This document shows, one piece after another, positions 35,599 to 48,553 of a stretch of 64,000 nt of DNA; within the stretch, counting starts at the first letter, position 1; each line of letters starts with the position of its first letter. The notes under the pieces are model-generated. The model was not told where the DNA came from, did no database searches, and saw only the letters and a list, made by a program, of their open reading frames with translations. A program made the position numbers and the translations under genes. Where the stretch lies: NCBI GenBank assembly GCA_947311845.1, contig CAMZMU010000040.1, forward strand, positions 67,513,564-67,577,563. The letters are read 5' to 3'. The stretch is from Poa pratensis. Lineage: Eukaryota; Streptophyta; Magnoliopsida; Poales; Poaceae.

Positions 35599-37080
35599 TC
35601 TTTACCTAATAATAAAAGCGCTAAGTCTTCCGCGGTTTGGTGTGTCTTAAGTTTGAATTTGCCCATAGATTTGTAAATAATTACCCACCCATACCACCCG
35701 TAAGTTAGAAAAAACGTTTCGTTTCCTACATCTCGTGCGTTTTCCTTCGCTTCTTATGTATCCCGATTGATCGTTGGGCGTGCCCGTCAAAAAAAATTTT
35801 GATTGTTGGGCGTGGGTCAGCCCAGCCCAGTCAAGAGCCATCGTTGCTTACGCTACCGTATCCTACTCAAATTCACTAATCAGCCAACATCCGATGCATT
35901 GCACATCCCTTCAAATAGGGGAGAGATAGACTACCTTGCCTCAAATCGATGCAAATATTTCGATCGAATCCAGCGTTTCTGAACCACGGGACCCCAAGCC
36001 ATCATGATCGAGGTCCACGCGCTGGAGCTGAACGACCCTGGGCGTGGGTCAAGGGCACGTCGTGCACGGGCTCTTCATCCGCCACGCCCTGCTTCGATCC
36101 GTCCGCACCGTCGTCGAATCACCGACACGGACGGACTGAGGACGGCATGATCAGAGAGAGGCCAGGTCAGCTTCGTCCACGACGAGATGGCGATCAACGC
36201 TGCCTCCATGGCCGCCCGGCTCCACCCCGTCTCCATCGTTGCCTGCCGCTCTAGCTCCTGGGCTCACGGTCCGTCTAGGCTCTGCGGTGGTTGGTGACGA
36301 TGACCGGCGTGGTCGGTTCCAGTGGCGGACCCACAGCGTATGCCGGGTAGGCCATGACATACCCTGCAGGCCCAGCTGCGCGTAGCAGGCAGTACCGCAG
36401 CATCCGCAGCTAATCACGCAATCAGCAATCAATAGGAGGAAAAGAAAATAAGCAGCAGCTAGCGATCGAGCTGAGAAGTTGGCCAGATCGCGAGGTCGCC
36501 TCGCTTGATCTAAACTACAAGACGAGACGCCAGGCCGCGCCACGCGCAACTAGGTCCAGCCGAGCAGAGCGGGAGAGGATCTCCGATCAGGACACTGGGG
36601 CAGGGACGCCGGTACTTGGAGTCCGGCACGTCGCAAGCCAGGACCTAGACGCCAATTCAACCTTCGCCGGCCGCGTCTACACGCCGCAAACCAGCAAGTT
36701 TTCCCTACGCCAGCTGCTGGGATCACGAGGCCACGACAATCACGTCGGCAGGCAGCATCCGCAGGCCAAAAGAGTATGCAGTATGATTTTTTTAGGGGTA
36801 CGAAGTATAATTTCCTGGAGATTTAATAATATACTACTACCAGTTGGAATGACGACGAGGTGAAAGACCATGGCGATCCAAATGGCATAGGGAAGGCATT
36901 TGTTGGCGGCGCAAAGAGGAACTATATATATGGATTATGACTCGGTTCCAATGTTGTCAGTGCTGCCGTCACTCATTCACGAAGAGTAGCTATGAGGCTG
37001 CTCGTGCAACTATGTCTGGTGAATAAGATATATAAGCATATTTTTCTCTCCCGTTGCAACGCACGGGCCTATTTTGCTAG
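35599..37080 (+). mobile_element. Non-autonomous Helitron 2 (1482 bp), plus orientation
   Basis: Starts TCTTTACCTAATAATAAAAG. Ends with a CCCGTTGCAACGCACGGG hairpin, an 8-base spacer and CTAG. It lies between A (35598) and T (37081). The GC-rich middle (35985-36740) looks like captured genic DNA with short broken frames; I could not identify a source. A CAGTGGCGGACCCA motif at about 36321 resembles a hAT terminus, without a partner. Confidence 0.82.
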
Positions 37081-39332
37081 TTTTTAATAAAGTGCCAAGT
37101 TTTACTCATTTTGGTTTGAAAAAGTTGCTTATAGCGTTCGGAGATTTTATTCCTGCACGAATCTGTTCACGGTATGATTTTTAATTCTTATTCTGTAACT
37201 CCGAATGAGCTCATATTTGAACTGTATCTGCAACTTTTCATCCTCTGTTTGCATGAATTTTTTCGGAATTTTTAGACAAAGTTAAGTAGGGTATAAAAAT
37301 ACGTTTTGCTGCTGCTGTTTTTCTAGACAGATTCTGTCCCATTTTGTTTGATGCATGCTTTGAACTTTTAACTTGAATCTTTTTGATCCAATTGAGTTTA
37401 TGAGTAGGCATACAACATTATACACTTTCTGGACATCCATATGAATTTTTGTCTAAGGATTATATGCAGCAAGAAATCTATTTGTTTATCACTACTAATG
37501 CACCCCACAGAAAAAGAAATGGGAGAAACGGTGTTTTGAAGTTTTTTCACAGGGATTAGAGGAGATGCACCAAGAGCTATCCAAGGATGGTGAAGAACAT
37601 AAGCTTGGGGATGTGAAGACAACCCCACTGGACCTACACACTCTCGGTTTGCACACGTCTAATTTCTGTTTTTCGATCGAAACACTTTATCGCATAAACT
37701 TGGAGCGTCTTTTTGTTTGTTTTGGTTTGATTTTTATTTTGTTAGACCACCACACTATCATTTATATATGAGAGAGCTACTGGAAATTTGGGTTGAATTA
37801 TGTTGGATGCTATTATTAGATTGGGAAAAGGGATGTTTGAGTTGATTTTAAAAGATACATATAGTTGCATGATTCATGAGCTTCTTAATGAGTAATAATT
37901 TGCAAGTATTTTATCAAGAGCTATCTTTTATTCATGTTTTGATGCTGAATTTTATTTTACCTTATTTAACATGGATTAGTTAGTTCTATGGACACTCATG
38001 CATGCATTTAGATGGTCAACTTTCTCCCTCTTGCTAGCCCAAAAATTCTAACAAGTAAAAAACTTGTTTCCAACACCTTCAACCAAAGTTTTTCCAGTGA
38101 GTCCACCATATCTACCTATTTAGCTTTATGCTATTCCGAGTATGTTTATCATGATATTTGTGTTATCTATACCTCTGAATGAAAATGCTTATGTTGTTGA
38201 TTGTTATGGGAAAAGTTGGTTATAGAGCTCTCTCGAACTTGATGCACACTTTACTTTCATTGCATTAAATAAAACATGACCCATTGTGATTAAAATTATG
38301 ATGTTGTAGGCTTGACAAATGTCTTTGGTTGAGAGTTAGCTCATATGTGCTGTCACATGGCAAGCTTTCAACATGCACTTCATTTCATTTAGTTGATATC
38401 ATGTACTTTTGTTTATGGATGCTTACCATGGGTGAAATAAATGTGGAAATGAAGTGAGTTTAAATGAGTTTGTATAAATGGTTAGAGAGACGCCTGGGCC
38501 GCTAATCTAAGCCATGCATCATTCATGGTGGAAATTTACTTACATGCTATGGTGAACCTTCTGTGATACACCTTACAATAAAAAGCTATCCAATGGTAAA
38601 TAAAAAGGGTGTTGAGATTGTTCATTGTGTTTGTTTGTCTTGTCATTTTGATATGGGCTTGTTCCATATCCTGGGACAAGAGGTACCCCAGTTGACGCTC
38701 TTAATGATGCTATTATTACTTACAATGATATTTAACTTGAACTTGCTTTGTTTTCCAAGTTGAGTAACACATGGAGTAGGTACTTGTATTCAAGGGGCAT
38801 GAGACTTTCAACATGTACTTTGTCAAGCACACTACTCATATTTGCTTTCACTTTAAACTTAATCATTCAAGATGCTATGATAGGGGAATGAGAGCTTGAC
38901 ACCAAGGATTACCACATTACAATCATTAACTTAAGTAGAGAAGTTCAGAAGTTAGATGAAACTTATTCATGTTTTACCTCTACTCATATATATGTCTTTC
39001 CAAAGTGTCCACCTTTTATATTCAGATTTTCATCAATACTCTATGACCATTGTAGAATGTTCTTACTTATCATTATGCATACATGTGGTCCATAGTACTT
39101 TGTCTTTTATGTTACACTATGTGAATTATCATTGAACATCCTTGCATTGAATACTTGATATCACTTCATAAACTATCTTGCATATTGCTACACTTTTTAA
39201 GAATGAATCATTTGACTCTATGTAGCAATAGTAATCATCTTTGATATCCATTGTTAGTATTAAATTGCAAAGTCCATGTTAGTTTTATCACCTTCATACT
39301 CGAGGACGAGTATTGGTTAAGCTTGGGGATGT
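37081..39332 (+). other. Non-coding 3' internal region of element B
   Basis: About 2.25 kb of AT-rich DNA with only short frames. It ends in the polypurine tract AAGCTTGGGGATGT directly before the 3' LTR. Long non-coding stretches of this kind are usual in non-autonomous LTR elements. Confidence 0.6.
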
Positions 39333-39738
39333 TGATGCATGTAAAATGCATACATGAACTTTGCATTATTTTACTTATATTCCAGTCATATTTGCATCAT
39401 ATAAGAGTTATATCACTGTTTTATAATGATTTTGTGAATATTTGATATATTTCCTATTTTCTTATGGAATTAACCCTGCACAGGCAGAAAACCCTATTTC
39501 TATATTTTAATGTTTCAGGGACCCAAACGACGTCCAAATGACCTGGAAATTTACGAGCGTCAATTTTTGGAAGGAAGAAGACTTGGGAGCGAAGGAAGCG
39601 AACAAGCGGAGACCCGAGGGCCAAGATAGGTGGGCCCATGTGGCCAGGTACATGGGCCGCGTGGGACCCCTCCTTTTGGGCCTCGGAGCTCCGTCGCCGT
39701 TGATCTTTCCTCCACCGACTCCATTTTGACCTAAAACC

Positions 39739-39867
39739 TGTTAGAGAGATATTTGTATATTGTAGTTTCCCTATTAGATAGGGGGCTCCCTGCATATTTA
39801 CACCTGTACATGTACTATATATTGTGGCATTTGGCCCTCGTGGAATACAAGTTGCATATTCCTAACA
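39739..39867 (+). repeat. 5' LTR of the Copia element
   Basis: 129 bases, TG...CA ends, followed at once by the iMet primer site at 39868. Confidence 0.93.
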
Positions 39868-39880
39868 TGGTATCAGAGCT

Positions 39881-40528
39881 AGGTTAGGGCTCCACGCACG
39901 CGCAACTCGTGCAGTTTTTTTTTCCAGCCGCCGGGTTCGTACAGCTCGCATCGATCGAGCTCTCCGGCCGCCACCGTCCCGGCCGTCCCCGTCACCGGCC
40001 GCCCCTGTGCGCCTGCCCCTGTGCGCCCGCTCGAGCTCGTCTCTTCCCGTGTGCCCCTGCTCGAGGTGTCCCCGTCCCCTGCCTCCAAGGCCGCACGTCC
40101 GCTACCGGTTCCCGAGGTCGCCGCTCGTCCGCCCGCCCTCCAAGTCCTGGCCGCCGCTCGTCTGCTCCCGGCCGCCCCTGTAGGCCGCCGCCGTCAGCCG
40201 TCCGCCGGCCGCCCCCGTCCGAGCCGCCGCCGCCTTCTTCCGGCCGTCCGCCGGCCGCCGCCACCCGAGCCGCCGCCGCCTGCCTCCGGTCGTGCGCCGC
40301 CCGTCTCCGGCCGCCCCCGGTCGCCCGTCTCTCCGGCCGCCGTCGGTCGCCCATCTCCGCCTCTCTCTCCGTCGGCCGTCCGTCTCTCTCCGGTCGCCCA
40401 TCTCTCTGCCAGCGTCCGCGTCTCTGCTGTCGTCGGGCTGGAGTCGTTCCCGAGCTCTCGCTCGATCCAATCTGTGAGCGTTGACCGAGCGGTACTGTAA
40501 AAAACAAACGATCTGATCTCGTTCCCCG
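39881..40528 (+). other. Copia leader, GC/CCG-rich, no gag
   Basis: Low-complexity Pro/Arg/Ala-coding DNA with frames open on both strands and no capsid or zinc-knuckle motif. In an intact Copia the gag region would be here. Confidence 0.5.
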
Positions 40529-40650
40529 ATGTCGTTGTCTGCTGCTGATCCCGTTCTAGGCTGTCCCGAGCTTCCGTCTTTGCTCGGTGCTGCTCCGGGG
40601 TCCTTGTTGCCTATTTCGTCGTCTCCCTCGATGACGTCTGCATGCCGCTC

Positions 40651-40925
40651 TACGTCGACTCTCGCGGCTTCTGTCCGCGGTTATGGCCGCTCTATGTCGA
40701 CTTCGTCTATATCGACTCGCCGCTCTCCGTCGACTCTCGCGGCTTCTGCCCGCAGTTATGGCCGCTCTACGTCGACTTCGTCTATGTCGACTCGCCGCTC
40801 TACGCCGACTATCGGGGCTTCTGCCCGCTGTTGTGGCCGCTCTACGTCGACTCCATCTATGTCGACTCGCCGCTCTACGTCGACTCTCGCGGCTTCTGCA
40901 CATGGTTCTGGCTGCTCTTCTTCGA
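40651..40925 (+). repeat. 75-bp tandem repeat, about 3.7 units, in frame
   Basis: Units start at 40651, 40726, 40801 and 40876 with TACGTCGACT or close variants. Each encodes 25 residues of Ser/Thr/Arg-rich sequence (STSTLAAS...STRR). Confidence 0.9.
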
Positions 40926-43130
40926 CTCCTCGCGTGGCGTGTGCACGCACTTGTGACCACTCTCCTTCGACTCCCCATGTGGCGACCACGTATTGTGATG
41001 ATTGGTCCTCCTTGGCTGACGCATCTACCTCGACCTCTTCAGTGGCGTCTTTCACTGCGCGTGAGATCGCGCAACTCCGATGCCTGCTTGCTACTTGGGA
41101 CTCTTCACCGACAGGTTCTGCTGGTTCTGCGACTGACTTTTCTGGCACCGAGAGACCACCTTCTTCTCATTCAGGTACATCCCCTTGGATTCTTGATACT
41201 GGAGCATCTTTTCATATGACTTACGATTCATCCGCCTTGAGCTCTATTCGACCTGTCAAGTCTCCTGTCTCTGTTCGTACTGCCGATGGTACTCCCATCC
41301 CTGTTGCTAGTCGAGGCACTCTTAGCAGTCCCGCGTTTCATGTTCCTTCTGTCGCTCATATTCCTCGACTCACCATGCAGCTTTTCTCTGGTAGTCAGAT
41401 TGTCGATTCTCGTTGTAGGGTCACTCTAGACTTTGATTCCTGTTCTGTTCAGGATCGTTGCACGGGCGCTTTGCTTGGTGCTGGCCCCCGACGCCATGAT
41501 GGTCTATGGGAGCTTGACTGGCTTCGTCTTCCTTCCGCTGCCACCGCCGCCAGTCTCTCGACCCAGGTTGCCGCAACCACCAGCTCTTTTCAGCAGTGGC
41601 ATCATCGCCTTGGCCATTTATGTGGTTCTCGTCTCTCGTCTCTAGTTCATCGTGGTGTTCTGGGGTCTGTCTCCGGAAACGCATCTTTGGATTGTCTGGG
41701 TTGTAGGCTTGGTAAGCAGATTCAGCTACCATATCCTCATAGTGACTCTGTGTCCGAGCGTCCTTTTGATCTCGTTCATTCCGATGTTTGGGGTCCGGCT
41801 CCCTTCGCTTCGAAAGGGGGTCATCGCTACTATATTATCTTTATAGATGATTACTCACGATACACTTGGATTTACTTTATGTCCTCTCGTAGTGAGGTTC
41901 TCTCTATCTATAAGCGTTTTGCTGCCATGGTTCACACTCAGTTCTCTACACCTATTCGTGTGTTCCGTGCTGATTCCGCTGGTGAGTATATCTCCAAGCA
42001 TTTGCGTGGTCTTCTTACTGAGCAGGGTACTCTCGCTCAGTTCTCTTGTCCGGTGCACATGCTTAGAATGGCGTTGCTGAGCGTAAGCATCGTCATCTTC
42101 TAGAGACTGCTCGTGCGATGATGATCGCCTCTTCTCTCCCGCCACATTTCTGGGCTGAGGCTGTCTCTACCTCGGTCTATCTCATTAACATTCAGCCTTC
42201 TGCCGCCCTTCAGGGTGGTATTCCTCTCGAGCGACTATGTGATCGCTCTCCTGACTATTCCATGTTGCGTCTGTTTGGTTGTGTTTGCTATGTTCTCCTC
42301 GCTCCTCGTGAACGCACCAAACTAACCGCTCAGTCTGTTGAGTGTGTTTTTCTCGGATATAGTGATGAGCATAAGGGCTATCGATGTTGGGATCCCGTGG
42401 CTCGTCGGATGCGTATTTCCCGGGACGTGACGTTTGACGAGTCTCGTCCTTTCTTTCCACACTCGACCTCCTCGACCTCTACTGTGGAGGATCTCTCTTT
42501 TCTTACTTTTCCTGATTCTCCTCCCGATGTCCCTCATATTTCTCCTCCTCCCCCCTGATCCGGTACCGTCTACTCCGATGCCTTCTTCTCCTCCTTCATC
42601 GACGCCTTCTTCTCCTCCTTCTTCGACGCCTTCTTCTCCTCCCTCGTCGCCGTCTTCTTCACCCTCCCCGCCTCCGTCTTCTCCTGTTGCTCCTTCTCAT
42701 CCTACTTTTCCTTTCTATTATACTCGTCGTCCACGTGTTGTGACCGAGTCATCTGATGCACCCTCTACTTCTGGTGCACCGTCTCAGCCGACTTACTCTC
42801 TTCGTACTCGGCCTTGTCCTTCACCTGATTTCTTTGATCCCGCTACCTATAGTGTTTCGGCTGTCCCAGAGCCGACTACGTATCGTGAGGCTGTTGTTCA
42901 TCCTGAATGGCAGCTTGCCATGGCTGAGGAGATTGCTGCGCTTGAGCGAACTGATACGTGGGAGATCGTTCCTCTTCCTCCTCGTGTTCGTCCTATCACC
43001 TGTAAGTGGGTCTATAAGGTTAAGACCCGCTCTGATGGGACTCTTGAGCGTTACAAAGCTCGTCTGGTCGCTCGTGGCTTTCAGCAGGAGCATGGCCGTG
43101 ATTATGATGAGACTTTTGCTCCAGTGGCTC

Positions 43131-44676
43131 TGATGTCTACGCACGCTTCTATTCTTGTAGACAGTGTTGGGCCTCCAAGTGCAGAGGTTTGTAGAACAGC
43201 AGCAAGTTTCTCTCAAGTGAATCACCCAAGGTTTATCGAACTCAGGGAGATAGAGGTCAAAGATATCCCTCTCAAGCAACCCTGCAATTAAGATACAAGA
43301 AGTCTCTTGTGTCCCCAACACACCCAATACACTTGTCAGGTGTATAGGTGCACTAGTTCGGCGAAGAGATATTAAAATACAAGTGATATGGATGATTATA
43401 AGTGGTAATTGCAATCTGAAATAAAAATGGCAGCAAGCAAACATGTAGCAGAACTGGTTGTAAACGGTGTTTCAATGCTTAGAAACAAGGCCTAGGGATC
43501 ATACTTTCACTAGTGGACACTCTCAACAATAATAATATAATTGAATACATAGATATTTCCTCTTCACTATGCTACTCTGAGTTATTCTCTCGTTGGATAA
43601 CGAACACCAATCCACCGCGTAGGGCTATAAAAGCACACCTTAAAGTCGCATTCCCATGTCTAGTTAACCCCACACTGTCAACTTGAGCGCCCTAGAAGGT
43701 ACTAGACAAACACCGCAATTTCATAGAGACATCCAACGCAAATAATAACTCATGATAAGTATTCCTGTTATCTTTAGCCTAAGAGCCACACACGGGGCGC
43801 ACACTGTCAACTTCGCACCGTGGGACAAAGGTGACTCCGGAGATTACATTAATAAAACCACTTGAGTAGCATATAAGATAATGAAGAGTACATCTATGGA
43901 TTCAACTAGATTACAAAGCTCATGATCACATAAAGATCACACCATGGGAGAGAGAGATAAACCACATAGCTACCGGTAGAGCCCTCAGCCCGGGGAGAAC
44001 TACTCCCTCCTCATCATGGGAGGCAGCAACGGCGATGAAGATGGCGGTGGCGTCGATGGAGATGGCTCCGGGGGCAATTCCCCGTCCCGGCAAGGTGCCG
44101 GAACAGGACCTTCTGACCCCCGAAACGGAGTTTCGTGGCGGCGGAGCACGGAGATGTATTCGGGAGTTTCGTCAATTGTGTTAGGGTTTACTCCGCGGGG
44201 GCTATTTATGGTCCAAAGGGCAGCTTCAGAAGGTTCCCGAGGCAGCCACACACCCTCGGCGCGGGTCAGGGTTTTCCTGGCCGAGCCGACTTGTCGGGCC
44301 TGCACAGGCCGCATACGAACTCGATGGAGATGAACCTTTTGTATAAAACGTGCGGCGGAAAATTCCCTGCAACTTTCGCGACTAGACTTTTTCCATTTGA
44401 CGTCGTCTTCAGGCCCGAACGTGACGATCTTTGAAAATAGTTTTCAGACAGATTTCTGGAAAGTCCCAATTTGACTCCAACAAGGTTTCCTTTGCCCAAT
44501 TTTGATAATTTCTACACATCAAAGTGTAAAACAAGAACATTGTGCACTTTGGCAACTATTAGTAGGTTAGTCCAATAAATGTCATAATATGATATAAAGT
44601 GCATATAAAACATGTGACAATTGATATAAAACATGCATGGAACATCAAAAATTATAGATACGTTTGAGACGTATCA
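43131..44676 (-). repeat. 3' LTR of element D
   Basis: Minus orientation. The open frame 44000-44314 lies in LTR sequence and recurs in the other LTR; no domain is seen. Confidence 0.93.
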
Positions 44677-47502
44677 GCATCCCCAAGCTTAGTTCCTACT
44701 CGTCCTCGAGTAGGTAAACGATAAAACAATAATTTTTGAAGTGACATGCTACCAACATAATCTTGATCTAATAATGATGTAATGGTAAGTGAGCTGAGAT
44801 CAAATCATTCAAAGCAAATGTCTATAATTGATATTAAATAAGAGATAATAAAGCAAGATAGTTAAACAAGCTAAAAGTTTTCATGAATGACGGCCTTTAA
44901 GACATGAAACCGTACAAGGTTCATTATAGATGTTTTAAGTATCCAGTGTAGGAGTTCTATCCTTCAATTCCAAGCATCAAGCAATTTTTCATAACATAGA
45001 GAACGGATCCAGTCAAGTAAAAGTAAACATGAACGTCATGAATCCACTGTTTCGAGGTCTACTCAACCGGTGAGCGTAAGCATTTAGTATCGGCACCAGG
45101 ATGTTATGGCAAAGAGAACGTTAATGGGGGTTTGGAAGGCCAATGGAAGAAAGTCTCACAAAGCTATAAGTGATCATTAGACAAGAGGAAGTCTTATAAT
45201 CGAAGCTATGCAAGGAGTAGTGATTGCCATGCAACGGATGCACATAGAGCTATATGTGTATGAAAGCTCTCCAATGGAACTAGTGGGGGTGCATCCAACT
45301 CGGTTGCTCACGAAGACCTAGAGCACTTTTGAGGAAGCTCATCATTGGAATATACAACCCAAGTTCTATAACGTAATATTCCCCACATAGTTATACTAGT
45401 AAAGCATGAAAACTCTCTCAAATGGAGCATAGGTGCTAAACATGAGCACAAATGATGACTATGAATACTGCAAGTGCTAAACATGAGCACAACTTTGATA
45501 AAGGATAGTAGTGTTGCCCCCCTTTTCTTTATTCTTTTTTTTTCTTTTTTTTTTTTTTCTTTTCTGTTTCACTTTTCGATGGCCTCCATGGCTCTTTTCT
45601 AGCAGGGGCAACACTCTAATATGATTACAAACTTTTTGGTACAAATAACTCATAATGAACAAAACATGATGTATAAAACTGTATGCCTCTGCCAGTGTAG
45701 CAGGATGTGCAATGATCTAGCGTAACATGGGTAAACCACACATCAGCTGTATAGAATCATGCAAAGCAATATATAAATGATAAATGACAACAAGTCATGT
45801 AATGTAAAATGGAAGTTGCATGGCAATATATCTCGGAACAGCTATGGAAATGCTGTGGTAGGTAGGTATGGTGGCTGTTTTGAGGAAGATGTATGGGTTT
45901 ATGTGTAGGAGAACAAGAGGAAGTCCTCCCACGGGTTTTGGATGTACTGGCGAAGTTGCACAACTCTCAATGTGAGAAAAGGCAATGCACAGCACCGAAG
46001 AGGCTAGCAAATTTGGATGGTGGAAGTGCCAAAACCGTAGCTTAACATTAGTCAAAAAGAACTCACAAGTTTATTGCAAACAACTAGCAGGTTCAACATT
46101 AAGCGCATGGTTAACATTTACCCCAAGGAGGGCCGTTCACGGCGGCACAAGTACCCCGTTAGATCCCTCGACCTTCACACACAACCTAGTTATTACGAAC
46201 CACTTTTCAGACATGGAAAGCTATCAAGTCCAACTACACCTTCAACAATTTTAGTGTTTGTAGTACGGTGCAAGCTTAAAGACAATAATCCACTAATGAT
46301 TTTAACTTAATTAACCAGCAAGCTTTACCATCTATTACTTAATACCTCAAAACGTTTGCAAGGAATCAGGTTATCAAAGTTCAATGATCTACAAGATTAT
46401 GCAAGTTTTCATTATACCACTACCACACGCAACATTTTCTGAACCAACATATTAACCAAGCAACTCTCCAAACAAATATAAGTGAAGCAAGAGAGTACTT
46501 TCTACAAAAGAACTAATAGCTCTGACAAGAGGTACATGAAAACCAAGAGCTAGAAGCTAAACAGCGCGAAAATTGAATACTCAACAGATATAAGTGAAGA
46601 ACAAGAGTATTCCAAGAAAAAGCGGAGCGTGTCTCTCTCCCAATCAAGAATGTTGTGATCAAGCTTATTGCAAAAATAAAAGTACAATACTGAAAATAAA
46701 AGCACACAGACGCTCCAAGAAAAGCACATATGATGTGAAAGAATTAAAATATAGTTTCACTAGAGATGACCTGATAATTTTGCCGATGAAGAAGGGGATG
46801 CCTTGGGCATCCCCAAGCTTAGACGCTTGAGTCTTCTTGAAATATGCTGGGGAGATCCATGGGAGCCTCCCCAAGCTTAAGCTCTTCACTCTTCTGATCC
46901 TATTATATCATCCTTCTCTCTTGACCCTTGAAAACTTCCGTCACACCAAACTCAAAGCAAATCTCATTAGAGGGTTAGTGCACAATCAAAAACTCACATG
47001 TTCTATAAAGACGCAATATGACTTGTTACTTTAAACATTAGCTACTGCCACTGATGTTATGTGAAGCTCTTCCACCCAAAAAAGAATTTCACTCAACACT
47101 AGTAAAAGAGAGAATGCAAAATAAAAAGGCATAATCTGTCTAAAACAGAACAGTCCGCAAAGACGAATTTTTTCGAGGCACTTACGACGCTCAGATCGAA
47201 AAACTTTGAACTAACGAAAGATGCATACATATCTGAGATCACGCACAAAAATTTCAGATTTAAATAATTTTTCTGTGATTTTACAGAAGCAAAACGGTGA
47301 ACAGCAGAAATCTGTTCCTGCGCAGAAATCCAAATCTAGCATCATCTTCCTATTAGAGGCCTACTTGGCACAACAATGCAAGAAAATAAAGATACAAAGG
47401 CATTGCTACAGAAGTAAACAGCACCTTGACTCAAATAAAATAAAAATAGCAGAAAATAAAAACAATGGGTTGTCTCCCACAAGCGCTTTTCTTTAAAGCC
47501 TT
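44677..47502 (-). other. Non-coding interior of element D
   Basis: About 2.8 kb with no meaningful frame. A T-rich tract at about 45526-45560 is a homopolymer-like run. The LTR-proximal edge carries the polypurine tract. Confidence 0.6.
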
Positions 47503-48457
47503 TTAGCTAGGCATGATAATTTTGATGATGCTCTCATATGTATAAGAGTTGAATATAAAGAGCATCAAGAAGCAAATATCAAACACATTTAAGTCTAACC
47601 CACTTCCTATGCAAAGGAATCTTGTAAGAAAATAAATCAATAAGCACAAAGTGACTAGCATAGGAAGGCAAAACAAGTGCAACTTCAAAATTTCAACATA
47701 AAGAGAGAGACTTAATATATTGAAACCGTGTCTCCCTCTCTCATAAGGACCAGTAGGTCTTAAAGTACCCATCAAATAAAAGCAAATCAAGAGAAAGCTC
47801 AAAACCTTCATCATAAAGAGAAATTTAGTAACATGAAGATTTCTATAACCATACTTTCCTCTCTCAAAATAATTTTCAGTGGCATCATGAATAAACTCAA
47901 CAATATAGCTATCACATAAAGCATTCTTATCATGATCCACATGCATAAAAGTATCATTACTCTCCACATAAGCATAATAATTTATTAGTAATAGTGGGAG
48001 TAAAACTATCACAACCATCATTGTAATCATCATAAATTGCAGGCATAGTATAATCATAATAAACTTTATCCTCCATAGTAGGTGGCACCAAAATACCACT
48101 ATCATTATAATCATCATAAATTGGAGGCAAAGTATCATCAAAGAAAATTTTCTCCTCAAAACTTGGGGGACTAAAAATATCATATTCATCAAAACCAGCT
48201 TCCCCAAGCTTAGACTTTTCCATAGCATTAGCAATAATGGTGTTCAAAGCATTTATAGTAATAACATTGCTACCATCATGCAAATAATTTTCCATAGGTT
48301 TTTTAATTTTCTCTTCAAAAGCATCATGTCCTAATTCAAGATAAATTTCATAAAGCTCTCTAATTTTTTGTTGTTTTCCATTAAGCCTAACTAGTGAAAT
48401 AAAAACAAGAAACAAAAAGATATAATTGCAGAATCTAAAGGAAATACCTTCGAGCAC
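47503..48457 (-). pseudogene. ORF of element D, unknown protein, frameshifted
   Basis: The minus-strand frame from 48457 has a hydrophobic start, then IRELYEIYLELGHDAFEEKI, NTIIANAMEKSKLGEAGFDE, and tyrosine/acid repeats (PPIYDDYNDSG, MPAIYDDYNDGCD). It ends at 47957. The adjacent frame carries on with ESNDTFMHVDHDKNALCDSY, ENYFERGKYG and several hydrophobic segments to 47503, so one frameshift near 47980 splits the protein. NYFERGK also occurs in the B ORF. I know no function. Confidence 0.6.
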
Positions 48458-48525
48458 TCACACGTCAGCAACAGTGCTAGAAAATAGCTAAGTAGCTGGA
48501 GGATGTGAGTACCTTTTACCTTACC

Positions 48526-48543
48526 TCCCCGGCAACGGCGCCA
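48526..48543 (-). other. Primer binding site of element D (tRNA-Asp type)
   Basis: The plus strand reads TCCCCGGCAACGGCGCCA, identical to the 3' end of tRNA-Asp as I recall it. It is the complement of the primer site and not a tRNA gene. Confidence 0.85.
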
Positions 48544-48553
48544 GAAAATAGCT

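Noticed and set aside
36321..36334. hAT-like terminus CAGTGGCGGACCCA inside Helitron 2
   Set aside because: No inverted partner or 8-bp TSD could be found, so no element is called.
40651..40925. Regularly spaced repeats resembling a CRISPR array
   Set aside because: Contiguous 75-bp tandem repeats with no unique spacers, in a plant retroelement coding region.
44000..44333. Open frames inside the D LTR, present again at 49424-49921
   Set aside because: LTR sequence repeated in both copies; short and without recognisable domains.
48526..48543. tRNA-Asp-like sequence
   Set aside because: Only an 18-base match next to an LTR; it is the primer binding site complement, not a tRNA gene. The same holds at 31741, 39868, 56666 and 59266.
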